Assembly (NCBI GenBank): GCA_002310195.1
Contig: DBYS01000011.1
Coordinates: forward strand, 52,724 to 116,723
Source: Bacteroidales bacterium UBA1180
Lineage (GTDB): Bacteria > Bacteroidota > Bacteroidia > Bacteroidales > Paludibacteraceae
Length of the DNA: 64,000 nucleotides
Direction: 5' to 3'
The position numbers and the translations under genes were made by a program. Positions 1 to 8,294 of the stretch are shown piece after piece (the stretch's first letter is position 1; every line of letters begins with the position of its first letter). Under the pieces are notes generated by a model. The model saw nothing but the letters and a program-made list of their open reading frames with translations. It was not told where the DNA came from and searched no databases.

Positions 1-17
1 CTCCATAAGGTGAATTT

Positions 18-56
18 AACAAGTTATCAGCGGCGTCACTGCCGCTGATACTTGTT
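18..56. terminator. Hairpin terminator at the left edge
   Basis: An inverted repeat with arms AACAAG(T)TATCAGCGGC and GCCGCTGATACTTGTT surrounds a 6-nt loop and has one bulged T. The stem is long enough to terminate transcription from either side. It probably separates a gene left of the window from the hipBA operon. Confidence 0.65.
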
Positions 57-105
57 ATTCCCCAAGCGTTTCGAGCCACCGACAGACATCAGTCGATGCA
101 ATAAC

Positions 106-162
106 TGCCAATATTTTAGCACTTATACATACAAAAACGCGCTAACTGCTAAAATTTTAGCA
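106..162. promoter_or_regulatory. Two palindromic operators upstream of hipBA
   Basis: TGCTAAAATTTTAGCA at 147-162 is a perfect 16-bp palindrome. TGCCAATATTTTAGCA at 106-121 is a near-copy. Their centres are 41 bp apart, about four helical turns. The promoter-proximal copy ends 7 bp before the -33 element. HipB-type antitoxins are dimeric HTH proteins that bind such palindromes cooperatively, so these are the likely autoregulatory operators (inference). Confidence 0.7.
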
Positions 163-168
163 CTTGTA

Positions 169-200
169 TTTGCATATTTCATTTATTTTTTGTATCTTTG
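169..200 (+). promoter_or_regulatory. Vegetative promoter of hipBA
   Basis: TTTG at 169-172, a 20-bp spacer, then TATCTTTG at 193-200 fit the Bacteroidota -33/-7 consensus. The -7 box ends 24 bp before the chosen hipB start. Confidence 0.75.
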
Positions 201-224
201 CAGCGGATTTTAATCGCAGGTGCT

Positions 225-524
225 ATGATTGATGTTTTTGATACTCCCTCATCGGTTGCGCAAGCAGTCGCAAGTCGTGTAAAACAGCGCAGGCTGGCGT
301 TACGGCTTACACAAGTGGAACTGGCTCAGAAAGCCGGGCTTCCGTTGGCAACTTATCGGCTCTTTGAAACAAAAGGGCAAATAGCATTTTCGGGCCTGCT
401 GCAAATTGCGTTTGCACTGGATTGCATGAGTGACTTCAATGCGCTGTTTGCATCACAGGCCTGGGCAACAATGGACGATATGCTCAAGCAATCAAAACCC
501 GCTAAACGTGTTCGCCATGATTGA
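225..524 (+). CDS. hipB: HipB-like antitoxin (XRE/HTH_3 DNA-binding protein)
   Basis: This 99-residue protein has a helix-turn-helix of the HTH_3 type at about residues 17-70 (QRRLALRLTQVELAQKAGLP, then TYRLFE). It is the expected partner of the HipA-type kinase encoded directly downstream, which it would neutralise by binding. It would also repress the operon through the two palindromes upstream. I start it at the ATG at 225 because the longer reading from TTG at 198 would begin inside the -7 box. Its stop overlaps the hipA start by 8 bp, so the two are translationally coupled. The family assignment rests on the HTH and the gene order. Confidence 0.8.
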   Translation: MIDVFDTPSSVAQAVASRVKQRRLALRLTQVELAQKAGLPLATYRLFETKGQIAFSGLLQIAFALDCMSDFNALFASQAWATMDDMLKQSKPAKRVRHD

Positions 525-1605
525 CATTCAGCAAATAGAAGTATGGATGCACGGCCATCAAGTAGGGCGTCTGGCACTCACACCGCAACGCCCGCAGACT
601 TGTGCATTCGAATATACGACGGAGTGGCTGCAAGACGGATTCAGTATTTCGCCTTTCGAGTTGCCGCTTACGCCGGGATTGAAGATTGCGCCTTATAAGC
701 CTTTTGACGGACATTTCGGTGTATTCACCGATAGCCTGCCTGACGGTTGGGGACAACTGATCCTTCATCGTCATTTGGCGCAGCAAGGGATCAACAGTTT
801 GTCACTCAATCCGTTGCAGCAACTCTGCTTGGTAGGCAGTAACGGCCGCGGGGCGTTGGAGTATCGTCCTGACGAGAGTCTCCGGAACACGCAAGAGTAC
901 TTGGATTTGGCGCAAATAGCTGCAGAGTCGTTTGCCATCCTCGAAGATGACAACTACACCGGAAAGCATATAGCTGAACTCGTACAACGCGGCGGTTCAC
1001 CGGGCGGTGCCAGACCGAAAATCTTCATGAAACAAGGCGAGGATGAATGGCTCATTAAGTTCCGCGCCAAAAACGACAGGAAATCCGTCGGCCGCGAAGA
1101 ATACCGCTACTCGCTATTAGCCAAACAATGCGGCATTGACATGCCGGAAACAAAACTCTTTGACGACCAATGGTTTGGCGTAAAACGTTTTGACAGAGTC
1201 AACGGCCACAAGTTGCATGTAGTCAGCGCATCAGGCATGTTGCAAGCCGATTACCGGATACCGAGTATTGACTATTTGCACCTGTTTACTATTTCAGCAC
1301 GTCTATCGCACTCAATGGAAGAGTTGTGGAAAATTTACCGGCTCATGTGCTTCAATGTACTGATCGGCAACCGCGATGACCACGCCAAGAACTTTTCATT
1401 TATCTATGATAAAGGCTGGCGTTTTGCGCCTGCATACGACTTGCTCCCATGTGGTACTGCCGGAGACTACCACACGACTTCAGTTAACGACAACCCGCTT
1501 CCCGAACGAGCAGATGTCATACATTTGGCTGAACGAGTAGGGCTTGATATCAAACAAGCTACGTATACATACGATCACATGCAATCTGTGTGCCACAAGC
1601 CATAG
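517..1605 (+). CDS. hipA: HipA-family serine/threonine kinase toxin
   Basis: 362 residues. HipA kinases phosphorylate translation factors such as glutamyl-tRNA synthetase and arrest growth; the target here is unknown. Residues 1-120 form the HipA N-terminal subdomain. The kinase core shows the glycine loop GGSPGGARPK (159-168) with a serine in the autophosphorylation position, the ATP lysine in WLIKF (178-182), the catalytic loop NRDDHAKNF (285-293) and the metal aspartate in PAYDLLP (305-311), so it looks active. Its C-terminus ends soon after LAERVGLDIKQA and is shorter than the roughly 440 residues of E. coli HipA. A slight C-terminal truncation is possible but no frameshift was identified. 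The ATG at 517 overlaps hipB by 8 bp. Confidence 0.85.
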   Translation: MIDIQQIEVWMHGHQVGRLALTPQRPQTCAFEYTTEWLQDGFSISPFELPLTPGLKIAPYKPFDGHFGVFTDSLPDGWGQLILHRHLAQQGINSLSLNPLQQLCLVGSNGRGALEYRPDESLRNTQEYLDLAQIAAESFAILEDDNYTGKHIAELVQRGGSPGGARPKIFMKQGEDEWLIKFRAKNDRKSVGREEYRYSLLAKQCGIDMPETKLFDDQWFGVKRFDRVNGHKLHVVSASGMLQADYRIPSIDYLHLFTISARLSHSMEELWKIYRLMCFNVLIGNRDDHAKNFSFIYDKGWRFAPAYDLLPCGTAGDYHTTSVNDNPLPERADVIHLAERVGLDIKQATYTYDHMQSVCHKP

Positions 1606-1898
1606 CATAACAATCCGTTACACATCCACTTTCGAGCCCCCGTCGGGCACCGACCGAGGGCTTACCAAATGATATCCATAAGATATCCAAATGATAACCA
1701 TAGGATAAACCACATTTTTTTACAATTGTCGCCTTATTATATATAATACGTAGTATTATATAGTTTTTGTTCAAAAATCGGCAAAAACAAGGCCTGTTTC
1801 ATCTGATCCATATAGCAGCGCGGAAGACAGATTTCCTTGAAGGCAAGCCGCTGAAATGCTGACACGGTTTAGCAAAATCACGAATTATTGCACAATTA
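1606..1898. other. Intergenic region between hipA and bamD
   Basis: No convincing gene lies here. It holds a weak dyad (GTCGG/CCGAC near 1641-1655), the 98-bp iteron/palindrome element described separately, and AT-rich sequence leading to the bamD promoter. Confidence 0.6.
1665..1762 (+). repeat. 98-bp iteron-palindrome element, copy 1
   Basis: Positions 1665-1708 are four tandem 11-bp units of consensus CCAWAWGATAW. A 31-bp linker of unrelated sequence follows, then the perfect inverted repeat TATATAATAC-N3-GTATTATATA at 1740-1762. A second copy lies in opposite orientation at 61731-61828 with the same three-part layout and exactly the same total length. The 44-bp heads agree at 40 positions and the palindromes at 22 of 23, while the linkers differ. 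An 11-bp period places all units on nearly the same DNA face, which suggests a protein-binding array (inference). Confidence 0.75.
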
Positions 1899-1930
1899 TT
1901 TGCAAATATCAAATAATTTTCGTAACTTTG
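1899..1930 (+). promoter_or_regulatory. Vegetative promoter of bamD-rpoZ-coaBC
   Basis: TTTG at 1899-1902 (in TTTGCAAATATC), a 20-bp spacer, then TAACTTTG at 1923-1930. The bamD start codon follows 23 bp downstream. Confidence 0.75.
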
Positions 1931-1953
1931 CAGGCTTTTTGGCATAGAACCAA

Positions 1954-2775
1954 ATGCGTAACACACACAATCACATAGTGCGTGCAGTAGTCGCAACGGC
2001 CGTTGTACTACTGCTAGTAGGTTGCGGCGAGTACCAGAAGCTGCTGAAGTCGAAAGACCCTGACGAGAAGTATCAGGCAGCGCTCAGGTACTTCAACGAC
2101 CGGCAGTATGTGCGTGCGCAGACGCTGCTCGACGATGTGGTGGTCTATTACAAAGGCACCGAGCGCAGCGAAGATATCATCTGCTACCTGGCGCGCTGCT
2201 ACATGGGCAACAAGGATTATGCGACGGCAGCCGAGTACTACGAAGCTTACACCCGCAATTACCCAAAGGGTAAGTACATCGTTGAGGCACGTTACCAGAT
2301 CGGTCACTGCTACTATATGGATGCGCCGGACGCAAGGCTTGACCAGGACATAACGAAGAAAGCCATCAAATGGCTGACGGAGTTCGTGGAGCTCTTCCCC
2401 GACAGCCCGTATGCCCCGGACGCTTACAAGCAGATCGATGAGATGAACGACCGGCTGGCGCAGAAGGAGTACTATAGTGCGCAACTGTACTACAATCTCG
2501 GCACGTACCTGGGCAACAACTACCTCTCCGCGGAGATCGTGGCCAAGAACGCCATTAAGCATTACCCCGGCAACAGTTACACCGAAGAGCTGAGCTGGAT
2601 CATCCTCGAGTCGAAGTACCAGCAGATGGTCAACTCGTTTGAGGAGAAGAAAGCCGACCGTGCGCGCGCCACGGAGGACGAGTACTACAACTTCATCACC
2701 GATTTCCCGACCAGCAAGCACCGCCAGGCCGCCGAGAAGATCAAGAAGGATGTGGACAAAGTGCTGAGGAAATAA
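1954..2775 (+). CDS. bamD: Outer membrane assembly lipoprotein BamD
   Basis: 273 residues. BamD is the TPR lipoprotein of the BAM complex that inserts beta-barrel proteins into the outer membrane. It begins with a signal peptide and lipobox ending VGC (Cys at about residue 24). Next come TPR-like helical pairs (YQAALRYFNDRQYVRAQTLL; YLARCYMGNKDYATAAEYYE). The phrase FPTSKHRQAAEKIKKDVDK near the C-terminus is typical of the family. The length fits Bacteroidota BamD. It heads the bamD-rpoZ-coaBC gene order seen across the phylum, 44 bp before rpoZ. Confidence 0.9.
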   Translation: MRNTHNHIVRAVVATAVVLLLVGCGEYQKLLKSKDPDEKYQAALRYFNDRQYVRAQTLLDDVVVYYKGTERSEDIICYLARCYMGNKDYATAAEYYEAYTRNYPKGKYIVEARYQIGHCYYMDAPDARLDQDITKKAIKWLTEFVELFPDSPYAPDAYKQIDEMNDRLAQKEYYSAQLYYNLGTYLGNNYLSAEIVAKNAIKHYPGNSYTEELSWIILESKYQQMVNSFEEKKADRARATEDEYYNFITDFPTSKHRQAAEKIKKDVDKVLRK

Positions 2776-2819
2776 TCAGCCGACAACCGACAGAAAACAA
2801 CTAAATCACACATAATCTT

Positions 2820-3173
2820 ATGATTACACCAACATTCAATTTGGATTACAAGAAAAGCAAAGCCCCGAAGACGACCATCACCCGTGACATGAACGAGCTC
2901 ACGAGCCGTGTAGGCAACGTGTATGAGGCCGTAGCTATCATCAGCAAACGCGCCAACCAGATCAGCTCGTCGCTGAAGAAGGAGTTGGACGCCAAGCTTC
3001 AGGATTTCAGCGTCGATCGCGGCGATATCGAAGAGACCTTCGAGAACAAGGAGCAGATTGAGATCTCGCGTTCGTACGAGGTGCTGCCCAAGCCCACGCT
3101 GATCGCTACGCAGGAGCTCATCGACAATCAGATCGTCTGCAACAACGGCAGCCGTGACGAGATGCTGCGCTGA
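2820..3173 (+). CDS. rpoZ: RNA polymerase omega subunit (Bacteroidota RpoZ)
   Basis: 117 residues. This divergent omega subunit helps assemble and stabilise RNA polymerase. The diagnostic region is TSRVGNVYEAVAIISKRANQIS (about residues 28-49), matching the omega/Rpb6 helices that clamp the beta-prime subunit. The rest is charged and poorly conserved. The setting between bamD and coaBC is the usual one in this phylum. Its TGA stop overlaps the coaBC ATG by one base (TGATG), so the two are translationally coupled. Confidence 0.85.
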   Translation: MITPTFNLDYKKSKAPKTTITRDMNELTSRVGNVYEAVAIISKRANQISSSLKKELDAKLQDFSVDRGDIEETFENKEQIEISRSYEVLPKPTLIATQELIDNQIVCNNGSRDEMLR

Positions 3174-4432
3174 TGGATCTGACAGGCAAACACATTGTAA
3201 TCGGTATAGGTTCGGGAATTGCGGCATACAAGATTCCCGAACTTATTCGTCTGCTGCGCAAGCGCGGAGCGGAGGTTAAGGTCACGACCACCCGGCATGC
3301 CCTGGAGTTTGTGACCGATCTGACCTTGCAGACCCTGAGCGGTCACAAGGTGTATAGCGATGTGTTCGCCGCCATCAATGACCATTCGACCGAGCATATC
3401 TCCCTACCCGACTGGGCAGACGCGATGATCGTAGCTCCGGCTACGCACGACGTGATCTGCAAGTACGCCGCAGGCATTGCCGACGATGCGCTGACCACAA
3501 CGCTCGCCGCGATGCGCAAGCCCGTGGTGATCGCCCCGGCGATGAACGACAAGATGTATGCCGGCGAGGCGCTGCAAGCGGCTATGGAGACATTGGCCGG
3601 CCGCACGAATATCGATGTGCTCGACTGCGCTGAAGGGTTCCTGGCCTGCGGTACCAACGGCCGCGGACGGATGCAGGAGCCCGAGGCCTTGCTCGAAGCT
3701 GTTGAGGCAGCCTTGACGCCGAAAGACCGCGTCGGACAGAACGTACTGATCACCGCCGGGCCGACGCGCGAGGCGATCGATCCGGTGCGGTTCATCAGCA
3801 ACCACTCCTCGGGCAAGATGGGCATCGCCCTTGCGCAGGCACTGCTGCACCACGGCGCGAACGTGACGCTGGTGATGGGGCCGACGGCCGAACAGTGGTC
3901 ACCCGTGCTCTATCACCCGGCCATGCATGGCGTGGGACGGCTCACGCGGATCGATGTCGTTTCTGCCCGTGAGATGTACGAAGCAGCCACCGCAGCGTGG
4001 AACACGGCCGATATGGCTGTTCTCGCCGCAGCGGTTGCAGACATGACTCCCGCACATGTGGCGGATCACAAGATGAAGAAAGGTCAGGATCTGACGGACT
4101 CCATCGCCCTGGTTGAGACGCAGGATATAGCCCGCGCATTGGGCGAATCAAAGCGCGCCGGCCAATGTTTGGTCGGCTTCGCGCTGGAAACCGACAACGA
4201 GCAAGCGAACGCCCTGAAGAAACTCGACAGCAAGCACCTGGACTATATAGTAATGAACACGCTGCGCGAGGCCGGTGCAGGTTTCGGCACAGACACAAAC
4301 AGCGTGACGATATATCAAAAATCAAAAATAGCCGGCACGGCGAAAAATCAAAAATTCGAAGGCGGCAGCCTTCGTCTGCCTTTGGCCAGCAAGCAGCAGA
4401 TCGCCGAGCAGATCATCGGTGTGATAGGCTAA
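3173..4432 (+). CDS. coaBC: Bifunctional phosphopantothenoylcysteine decarboxylase/synthetase
   Basis: 419 residues. It catalyses two coenzyme A steps: CTP-dependent ligation of cysteine to 4'-phosphopantothenate, and flavin-dependent decarboxylation. The N-terminal CoaC half (1-180) has GSGIAAYK, the active-site His in EHISLPDWAD, PAMNDKMY, and the active-site Cys in LACGTNGRGRM. The CoaB half begins VLITAGPTREAIDPVRFISN and carries AAVADMTPAHVADHKMKK. Oddity: residues about 380-400 (YQKSKIAGTAKNQKFEGG) are an unusual insertion before the conserved LPLASKQQIAEQII. Its DNA matches an intergenic repeat at 15159-15196, so a small repeat appears to have inserted in frame. Confidence 0.93.
   Translation: MDLTGKHIVIGIGSGIAAYKIPELIRLLRKRGAEVKVTTTRHALEFVTDLTLQTLSGHKVYSDVFAAINDHSTEHISLPDWADAMIVAPATHDVICKYAAGIADDALTTTLAAMRKPVVIAPAMNDKMYAGEALQAAMETLAGRTNIDVLDCAEGFLACGTNGRGRMQEPEALLEAVEAALTPKDRVGQNVLITAGPTREAIDPVRFISNHSSGKMGIALAQALLHHGANVTLVMGPTAEQWSPVLYHPAMHGVGRLTRIDVVSAREMYEAATAAWNTADMAVLAAAVADMTPAHVADHKMKKGQDLTDSIALVETQDIARALGESKRAGQCLVGFALETDNEQANALKKLDSKHLDYIVMNTLREAGAGFGTDTNSVTIYQKSKIAGTAKNQKFEGGSLRLPLASKQQIAEQIIGVIG
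4319..4356 (+). repeat. 38-bp repeat inserted in coaBC
   Basis: The segment starts AAATCAAAAATAGCC, has a small GC-rich dyad (GCCGGCACGGC), and ends in AAATCAAAAATT. It aligns with 15159-15196 without gaps at 32 of 38 positions. Here it lies inside the coding sequence and keeps the frame. Confidence 0.65.
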
Positions 4433-4452
4433 CAGGCCGACGGATTGGCCGG

Positions 4453-5484
4453 TTAACTTGCATAGGAGTGCAGTCCGCCAAGCAGATACGTCACTCCGAA
4501 ATACGTGAACAGAACAAACATGAACGCCACGATGGCAGCCACGTGGTAAACGGTTTGGGCTGTTTCTTTTTGCACTTTCCTCGCGAGCCACGGCCAATGA
4601 AGCAGTGCGGCATACACGAGCATCGTGATCAGCGCCCACGTCTCCTTCGGATCCCATCCCCAGTATCTACCCCATGACATGTTTGCCCAGACGGCACCGA
4701 TGAATATGCCTGCTGTGAGGCAGAACAGTGCCGGGTAAAGAAGCAGTTGTGACAGGCACATGAGCCGTTCTCGGCGACTCGGCATGCACAGCCCAAGCAG
4801 TCCGTTGATCATCATTACTGCAAACAATGTGTAGGCGAGCATGATTACCGACACATGTATTCCCAGCAACGGCGTCTGCAGCACCGGTTGCAATGGAGGT
4901 TTAGGCGTCACAACCTTCGTCATCACAATAGCCAGAACCACGATCATCACCGCTAACGCCGACAGCAGCGCTACCGCTTTGCTGCGCGACCACTGCGTTG
5001 TGAGGTTATGAAAGAGCGCACGGAAACATGTGCGGCGCTGGAAGAAGAACGCTATCATCGCCACCAGCAGCATCGCATAGCCGGTGTAGGTGATGCCAAT
5101 GCCCCACGGGTCATAGTTATACGCCAGCACTACACCTGCCTGATCGCTGTCGTAATCCGATTGGCAGAAACGGTAACCGTGATACTTGAGCGGTTTGTTC
5201 ATCCGCACTATGCCTTCGTCAACGGTCAAGCCACTATTTTGCGGTGCTTTGCTCCTGTCCAGCATTCGCAGTTCGGATATAAAATCCACAGGATTATCCT
5301 GTTCGTCACTGACGATCCGAAAATCCCAGAGAAACAAGCTAATCTCCGAATCAGGCACACGTTCCGCTTTATCTGCACGAACATGCACTTCGCCTTGCCT
5401 GCCGAAGAAATGCGTCACACAAGCCCCCGCGACAATGGTCACGAGGGCTATGTGCAACAATAAGGTTACAGGTTTATATCGCAT
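4453..5484 (-). CDS. ccsA: Cytochrome c biogenesis protein, compact ResB-CcsA type
   Basis: 343 residues. System II proteins carry haem across the inner membrane and attach it to CxxCH motifs. The N-terminal third (one membrane helix plus a periplasmic segment with EISLFLWDFRI and MNKPLKYHGYRFCQSDYD) resembles the end of ResB/CcsB. The C-terminal two thirds is a CcsA core with the haem-handling loop WGRYWGWDPKETW and flanking histidines (GIHVS and GGLHSY). It is much shorter than usual ResB-CcsA fusions. It is the last gene of the operon and overlaps the di-haem protein gene. I start at the ATG at 5484 (MRYKPV...), though the ATG at 5505 is also possible. The likely client is the CxxCH protein next door. 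Confidence 0.8.
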   Translation of the reverse strand: MRYKPVTLLLHIALVTIVAGACVTHFFGRQGEVHVRADKAERVPDSEISLFLWDFRIVSDEQDNPVDFISELRMLDRSKAPQNSGLTVDEGIVRMNKPLKYHGYRFCQSDYDSDQAGVVLAYNYDPWGIGITYTGYAMLLVAMIAFFFQRRTCFRALFHNLTTQWSRSKAVALLSALAVMIVVLAIVMTKVVTPKPPLQPVLQTPLLGIHVSVIMLAYTLFAVMMINGLLGLCMPSRRERLMCLSQLLLYPALFCLTAGIFIGAVWANMSWGRYWGWDPKETWALITMLVYAALLHWPWLARKVQKETAQTVYHVAAIVAFMFVLFTYFGVTYLLGGLHSYAS

Positions 5485-7054
5485 TGATGAAAGCAACGAT
5501 AGCATCTCTGTCTTCTTTGTTCAGTTTGTAGAATTGCTGTGTCGGATAGTACGCATCGCTCTCCGGACTGTAGCCGTGCCACATGATTGCTTCGATCACG
5601 TTGCGCGCACGAGTATCGTGCATACGTGCCTCGTAAGCATCGCCGGTGGCTTTCTTATGCAGACCACGTCCCCAGAGCGGTGTCGTACGACACCAACCGG
5701 TACGGATATCGTTCTCCATGCACAGCTTATGCTGAACCATGTCCGTGTAAGGCCATATCTTCTGGTTCGGGTAACGCGGCATAGATGCGGTAACGGGGAA
5801 ATGGTTCGGGTCACGCACCTCATCCGCACCGGTGGTCCATGTCGGACGGTGGCAATAATCACAGCCGATCTGTGTGAACAGTTCCTTGCCCTTCAGCACT
5901 TTCGGATCTTTCACGTTACGCGCAGCCGGCACAGCCAGACCGCGGTGCCAAACCATGACTTGTGTAAACTCGTCATCGGTCATTTCTGCCGGCAGTTCTT
6001 TGCTTGTCAGGTAGTTGTATATCTCTTCCTGCGTACCGAAAGCCTCCTGTACTTCAGGATCTTTGGATGCATACTCGGCATAGATCGTGCCGTTCAGGTC
6101 CAAGTAATGGTACTTGCGGTCGCTGCGGGTGACGTTGGTAATGTTCCAGATAGCGTTCGCACCGGCTGCATCCATAATAGGACCACGGGTAAGCGCGTAA
6201 GTGAAACGTTTCGGCCCCCACTGCGGATCGTTCTTGTAGTAACCGCTCGTCTGGAATCCGCCGTCCCAGAATGCAGGGTTCAGACCGTTCTTGAGTTTGC
6301 CGTCAGCAGCCTCTTTGGCATACTGGTCAATGATGTCCTGGTCAGGAATAGCATCAAGCAGTCCCGAGCCGTACACACCGATTGTATTCTCCAGTTTGAC
6401 TTCGTAGCCTTGAGTCTCCAGCAAACCGTCCGGATCGCGGTAACCCTGGTTATAGACATATACCGCGGTGTTCGGCATTTTCACTTCCGGATAGCGCAGC
6501 TCGTACTTCTCGCCGTCGGCAAACTGGTTGCCATGCTCATCAGTAGCGTTCTTCCATGTTACGGTAATCTGATCCGGATCAAGCGGAGCCTTGAACGGTG
6601 CAGCACCGAACAGTTGAGGCATACCTGCCAGCCAAGGAACATAAGCCTGTGTAGCAGGATTGATAACCACAAGCAACGTACCGTTGCCTTGGTCTTTGGC
6701 GTTGTACGTACCTTCCGGCACGCTCGTTCCGTGCGAGTAATTCGGGTGGCAGTGCTGGCAGGACGCGCGCACATACACAGGACCTAGACCGTGCTGGCGA
6801 CCGGTTGTGTTGGTCACAAAGTCCTTCTCGGCGATATTGTCGCCTTGGGCAAACATAGCACCGAGACCGGCATCTTCAGTAGCAGGCGTCGGCTGACGGA
6901 ACGTCATGGACGATGTGTTCTCCGTCGTACCTAACTTACCGCCGGTATAATACCAGTCGGGCTTGTCATCGGTCTGCGGCTGCTCGCCCGGGCAACCAGT
7001 CAGAACGAAGGTCATGGCTCCGAGAGCCAGACAATACATAAGTTCCTTCTTCAT
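5474..7054 (-). CDS. Di-haem c-type lipoprotein, DUF1111/COG3488 oxidoreductase family
   Basis: 526 residues from the ATG at 7054; an ATG at 7075 would add seven residues. It has a lipoprotein signal ending LTGC and two c-type haem sites, CQHCH in the N-terminal third and CDYCH in the C-terminal third. Late conserved phrases are LWGRGLHKK, MHDTRARNVIEAIMWHG and RDAIVAFINAI. The family (thiol oxidoreductase with two cytochrome c sites) is related to di-haem cytochrome c peroxidases and is repeatedly found beside imelysin genes in iron-regulated operons. Electron transfer, perhaps ferrous iron oxidation at the cell surface, is inferred and not shown by the sequence. It sits 3' of the imelysin gene and overlaps the cytochrome c assembly gene, which could mature it. 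Confidence 0.85.
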   Translation of the reverse strand: MKKELMYCLALGAMTFVLTGCPGEQPQTDDKPDWYYTGGKLGTTENTSSMTFRQPTPATEDAGLGAMFAQGDNIAEKDFVTNTTGRQHGLGPVYVRASCQHCHPNYSHGTSVPEGTYNAKDQGNGTLLVVINPATQAYVPWLAGMPQLFGAAPFKAPLDPDQITVTWKNATDEHGNQFADGEKYELRYPEVKMPNTAVYVYNQGYRDPDGLLETQGYEVKLENTIGVYGSGLLDAIPDQDIIDQYAKEAADGKLKNGLNPAFWDGGFQTSGYYKNDPQWGPKRFTYALTRGPIMDAAGANAIWNITNVTRSDRKYHYLDLNGTIYAEYASKDPEVQEAFGTQEEIYNYLTSKELPAEMTDDEFTQVMVWHRGLAVPAARNVKDPKVLKGKELFTQIGCDYCHRPTWTTGADEVRDPNHFPVTASMPRYPNQKIWPYTDMVQHKLCMENDIRTGWCRTTPLWGRGLHKKATGDAYEARMHDTRARNVIEAIMWHGYSPESDAYYPTQQFYKLNKEDRDAIVAFINAI

Positions 7055-7078
7055 GATATATAAGTTTTGTTTCATTGT

Positions 7079-8245
7079 TTACTTTGCGAGAAGCGCCAGC
7101 ACTTCTTCATCCAACAGTTGCTCCAGAGCTTGCACTTTCTCGATAGCAACCTTTACGGCAGGATTGCCCTTAGCTGTATTCTCGAAATCTTCAATCGCCT
7201 CAATGGCAGCAATTGCGTCCTCGATAGCTTTGTGAACATCGGCGTCAAGTTTGGGATCTTGACGATACACATAGTTCGACACCGAGTGATCACCGGCCAA
7301 CGCACCGCAGTAAGAGTGCTGGATCGAACGGATATTGTCAGCGAAGTCTTCGGTCGAAGTGCAGCTATACGGCGACTCGATATAATCGCGCTCGTCAGGC
7401 GTGCTGCTGATATAAGGATTGCCCATCTTCAGGTCAGCCACCTCACCTGCTATATCCACGCAGCCTGCTACAATCTCCTCGGCCACCTCTTGATAGGTCA
7501 CATAGGTCGAACCCGGCTTGCCGGCATTGATCATCTGCCAGCCATACTTATCCTCATAGGTATCCACTTCGCCATCTTCCAGAATCTTCATCTTGGCTGC
7601 ACTCACTTCGCCTGCCCAGCAGTACTCCAGCAAGATAGCCTGTTGTGCCAGATCTTCAACAATACCGAGCAGATACACCGCTTCGGCATGCGTGAGATTG
7701 GCGGCGTGCGGCTTGCCCGTACCTACAGCGCGGCCTTCTTTCTCAACACTTTCGAACAGAAGGTACTCGGCAGCATGGAATCCCTTCAAGGCATAACCAA
7801 GCTTATCGCCTACGTAGGCACCGCCTTCTTCCTCAATCTGCTTCATCTGCTCTTCGTTGTGCAACAGCGAGCTCATCGCGTTGAAATCTAGAGGCCAGCT
7901 GTCGATGTGCGGATCGATGGTATGTGATGCCGCCGGACCGTACAGGAACGCCTCGCTCTGCTCCCAATGCTTACGCATCAGTCGCCACGATGCATCGGCA
8001 TCCTTCATCAGTTGGGTGTAATCTTCACCCTTCTCAACCTTGTCAAGAATCTGTTCGGTCTGATCAAGCAGCACCAGTGCGGCATCAGCCATTGCACTGT
8101 AGGTCGTAACAACCGTGTTTTGTACATACGGCGTCACAGCCTGTTGCAACGCCGCTTCTTTGTCTGAGGTGACCGTTGTGCCACGCTCGCCGCAAGCAGT
8201 TAATCCCATAACTGCCAGCGCAATAAATACAATCTTCTTTTTCAT
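7079..8245 (-). CDS. Imelysin-family (peptidase M75) lipoprotein
   Basis: 388 residues. It starts with a lipoprotein signal ending LTAC and continues as a helical imelysin fold. The family signature GxHxxE is seen as GFHAAEYLLF, with further signature pieces HTIDPHIDSWPLDFN, AANLTHAEAVYLLG and SIQHSYCGALAG. Imelysin proteins (IrpA, EfeO-like) are metal-binding and generally linked to iron acquisition rather than proteolysis. It lies between the porin and di-haem genes. Only 24 bp separate its stop from the di-haem start at 7054. Role in this operon: probable periplasmic or outer-membrane iron binding (inference from family and neighbours). Confidence 0.88.
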   Translation of the reverse strand: MKKKIVFIALAVMGLTACGERGTTVTSDKEAALQQAVTPYVQNTVVTTYSAMADAALVLLDQTEQILDKVEKGEDYTQLMKDADASWRLMRKHWEQSEAFLYGPAASHTIDPHIDSWPLDFNAMSSLLHNEEQMKQIEEEGGAYVGDKLGYALKGFHAAEYLLFESVEKEGRAVGTGKPHAANLTHAEAVYLLGIVEDLAQQAILLEYCWAGEVSAAKMKILEDGEVDTYEDKYGWQMINAGKPGSTYVTYQEVAEEIVAGCVDIAGEVADLKMGNPYISSTPDERDYIESPYSCTSTEDFADNIRSIQHSYCGALAGDHSVSNYVYRQDPKLDADVHKAIEDAIAAIEAIEDFENTAKGNPAVKVAIEKVQALEQLLDEEVLALLAK

Positions 8246-8294
8246 ACGATAAAAACTATTTATAAATTTAACAAATTAACATTCTGGTATCAGC

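Noticed and set aside
5186..6787. Long plus-strand open frame antisense to the di-haem protein gene
   Set aside because: It is the shadow of a gene with clear CxxCH motifs, lipobox and conserved phrases on the minus strand.
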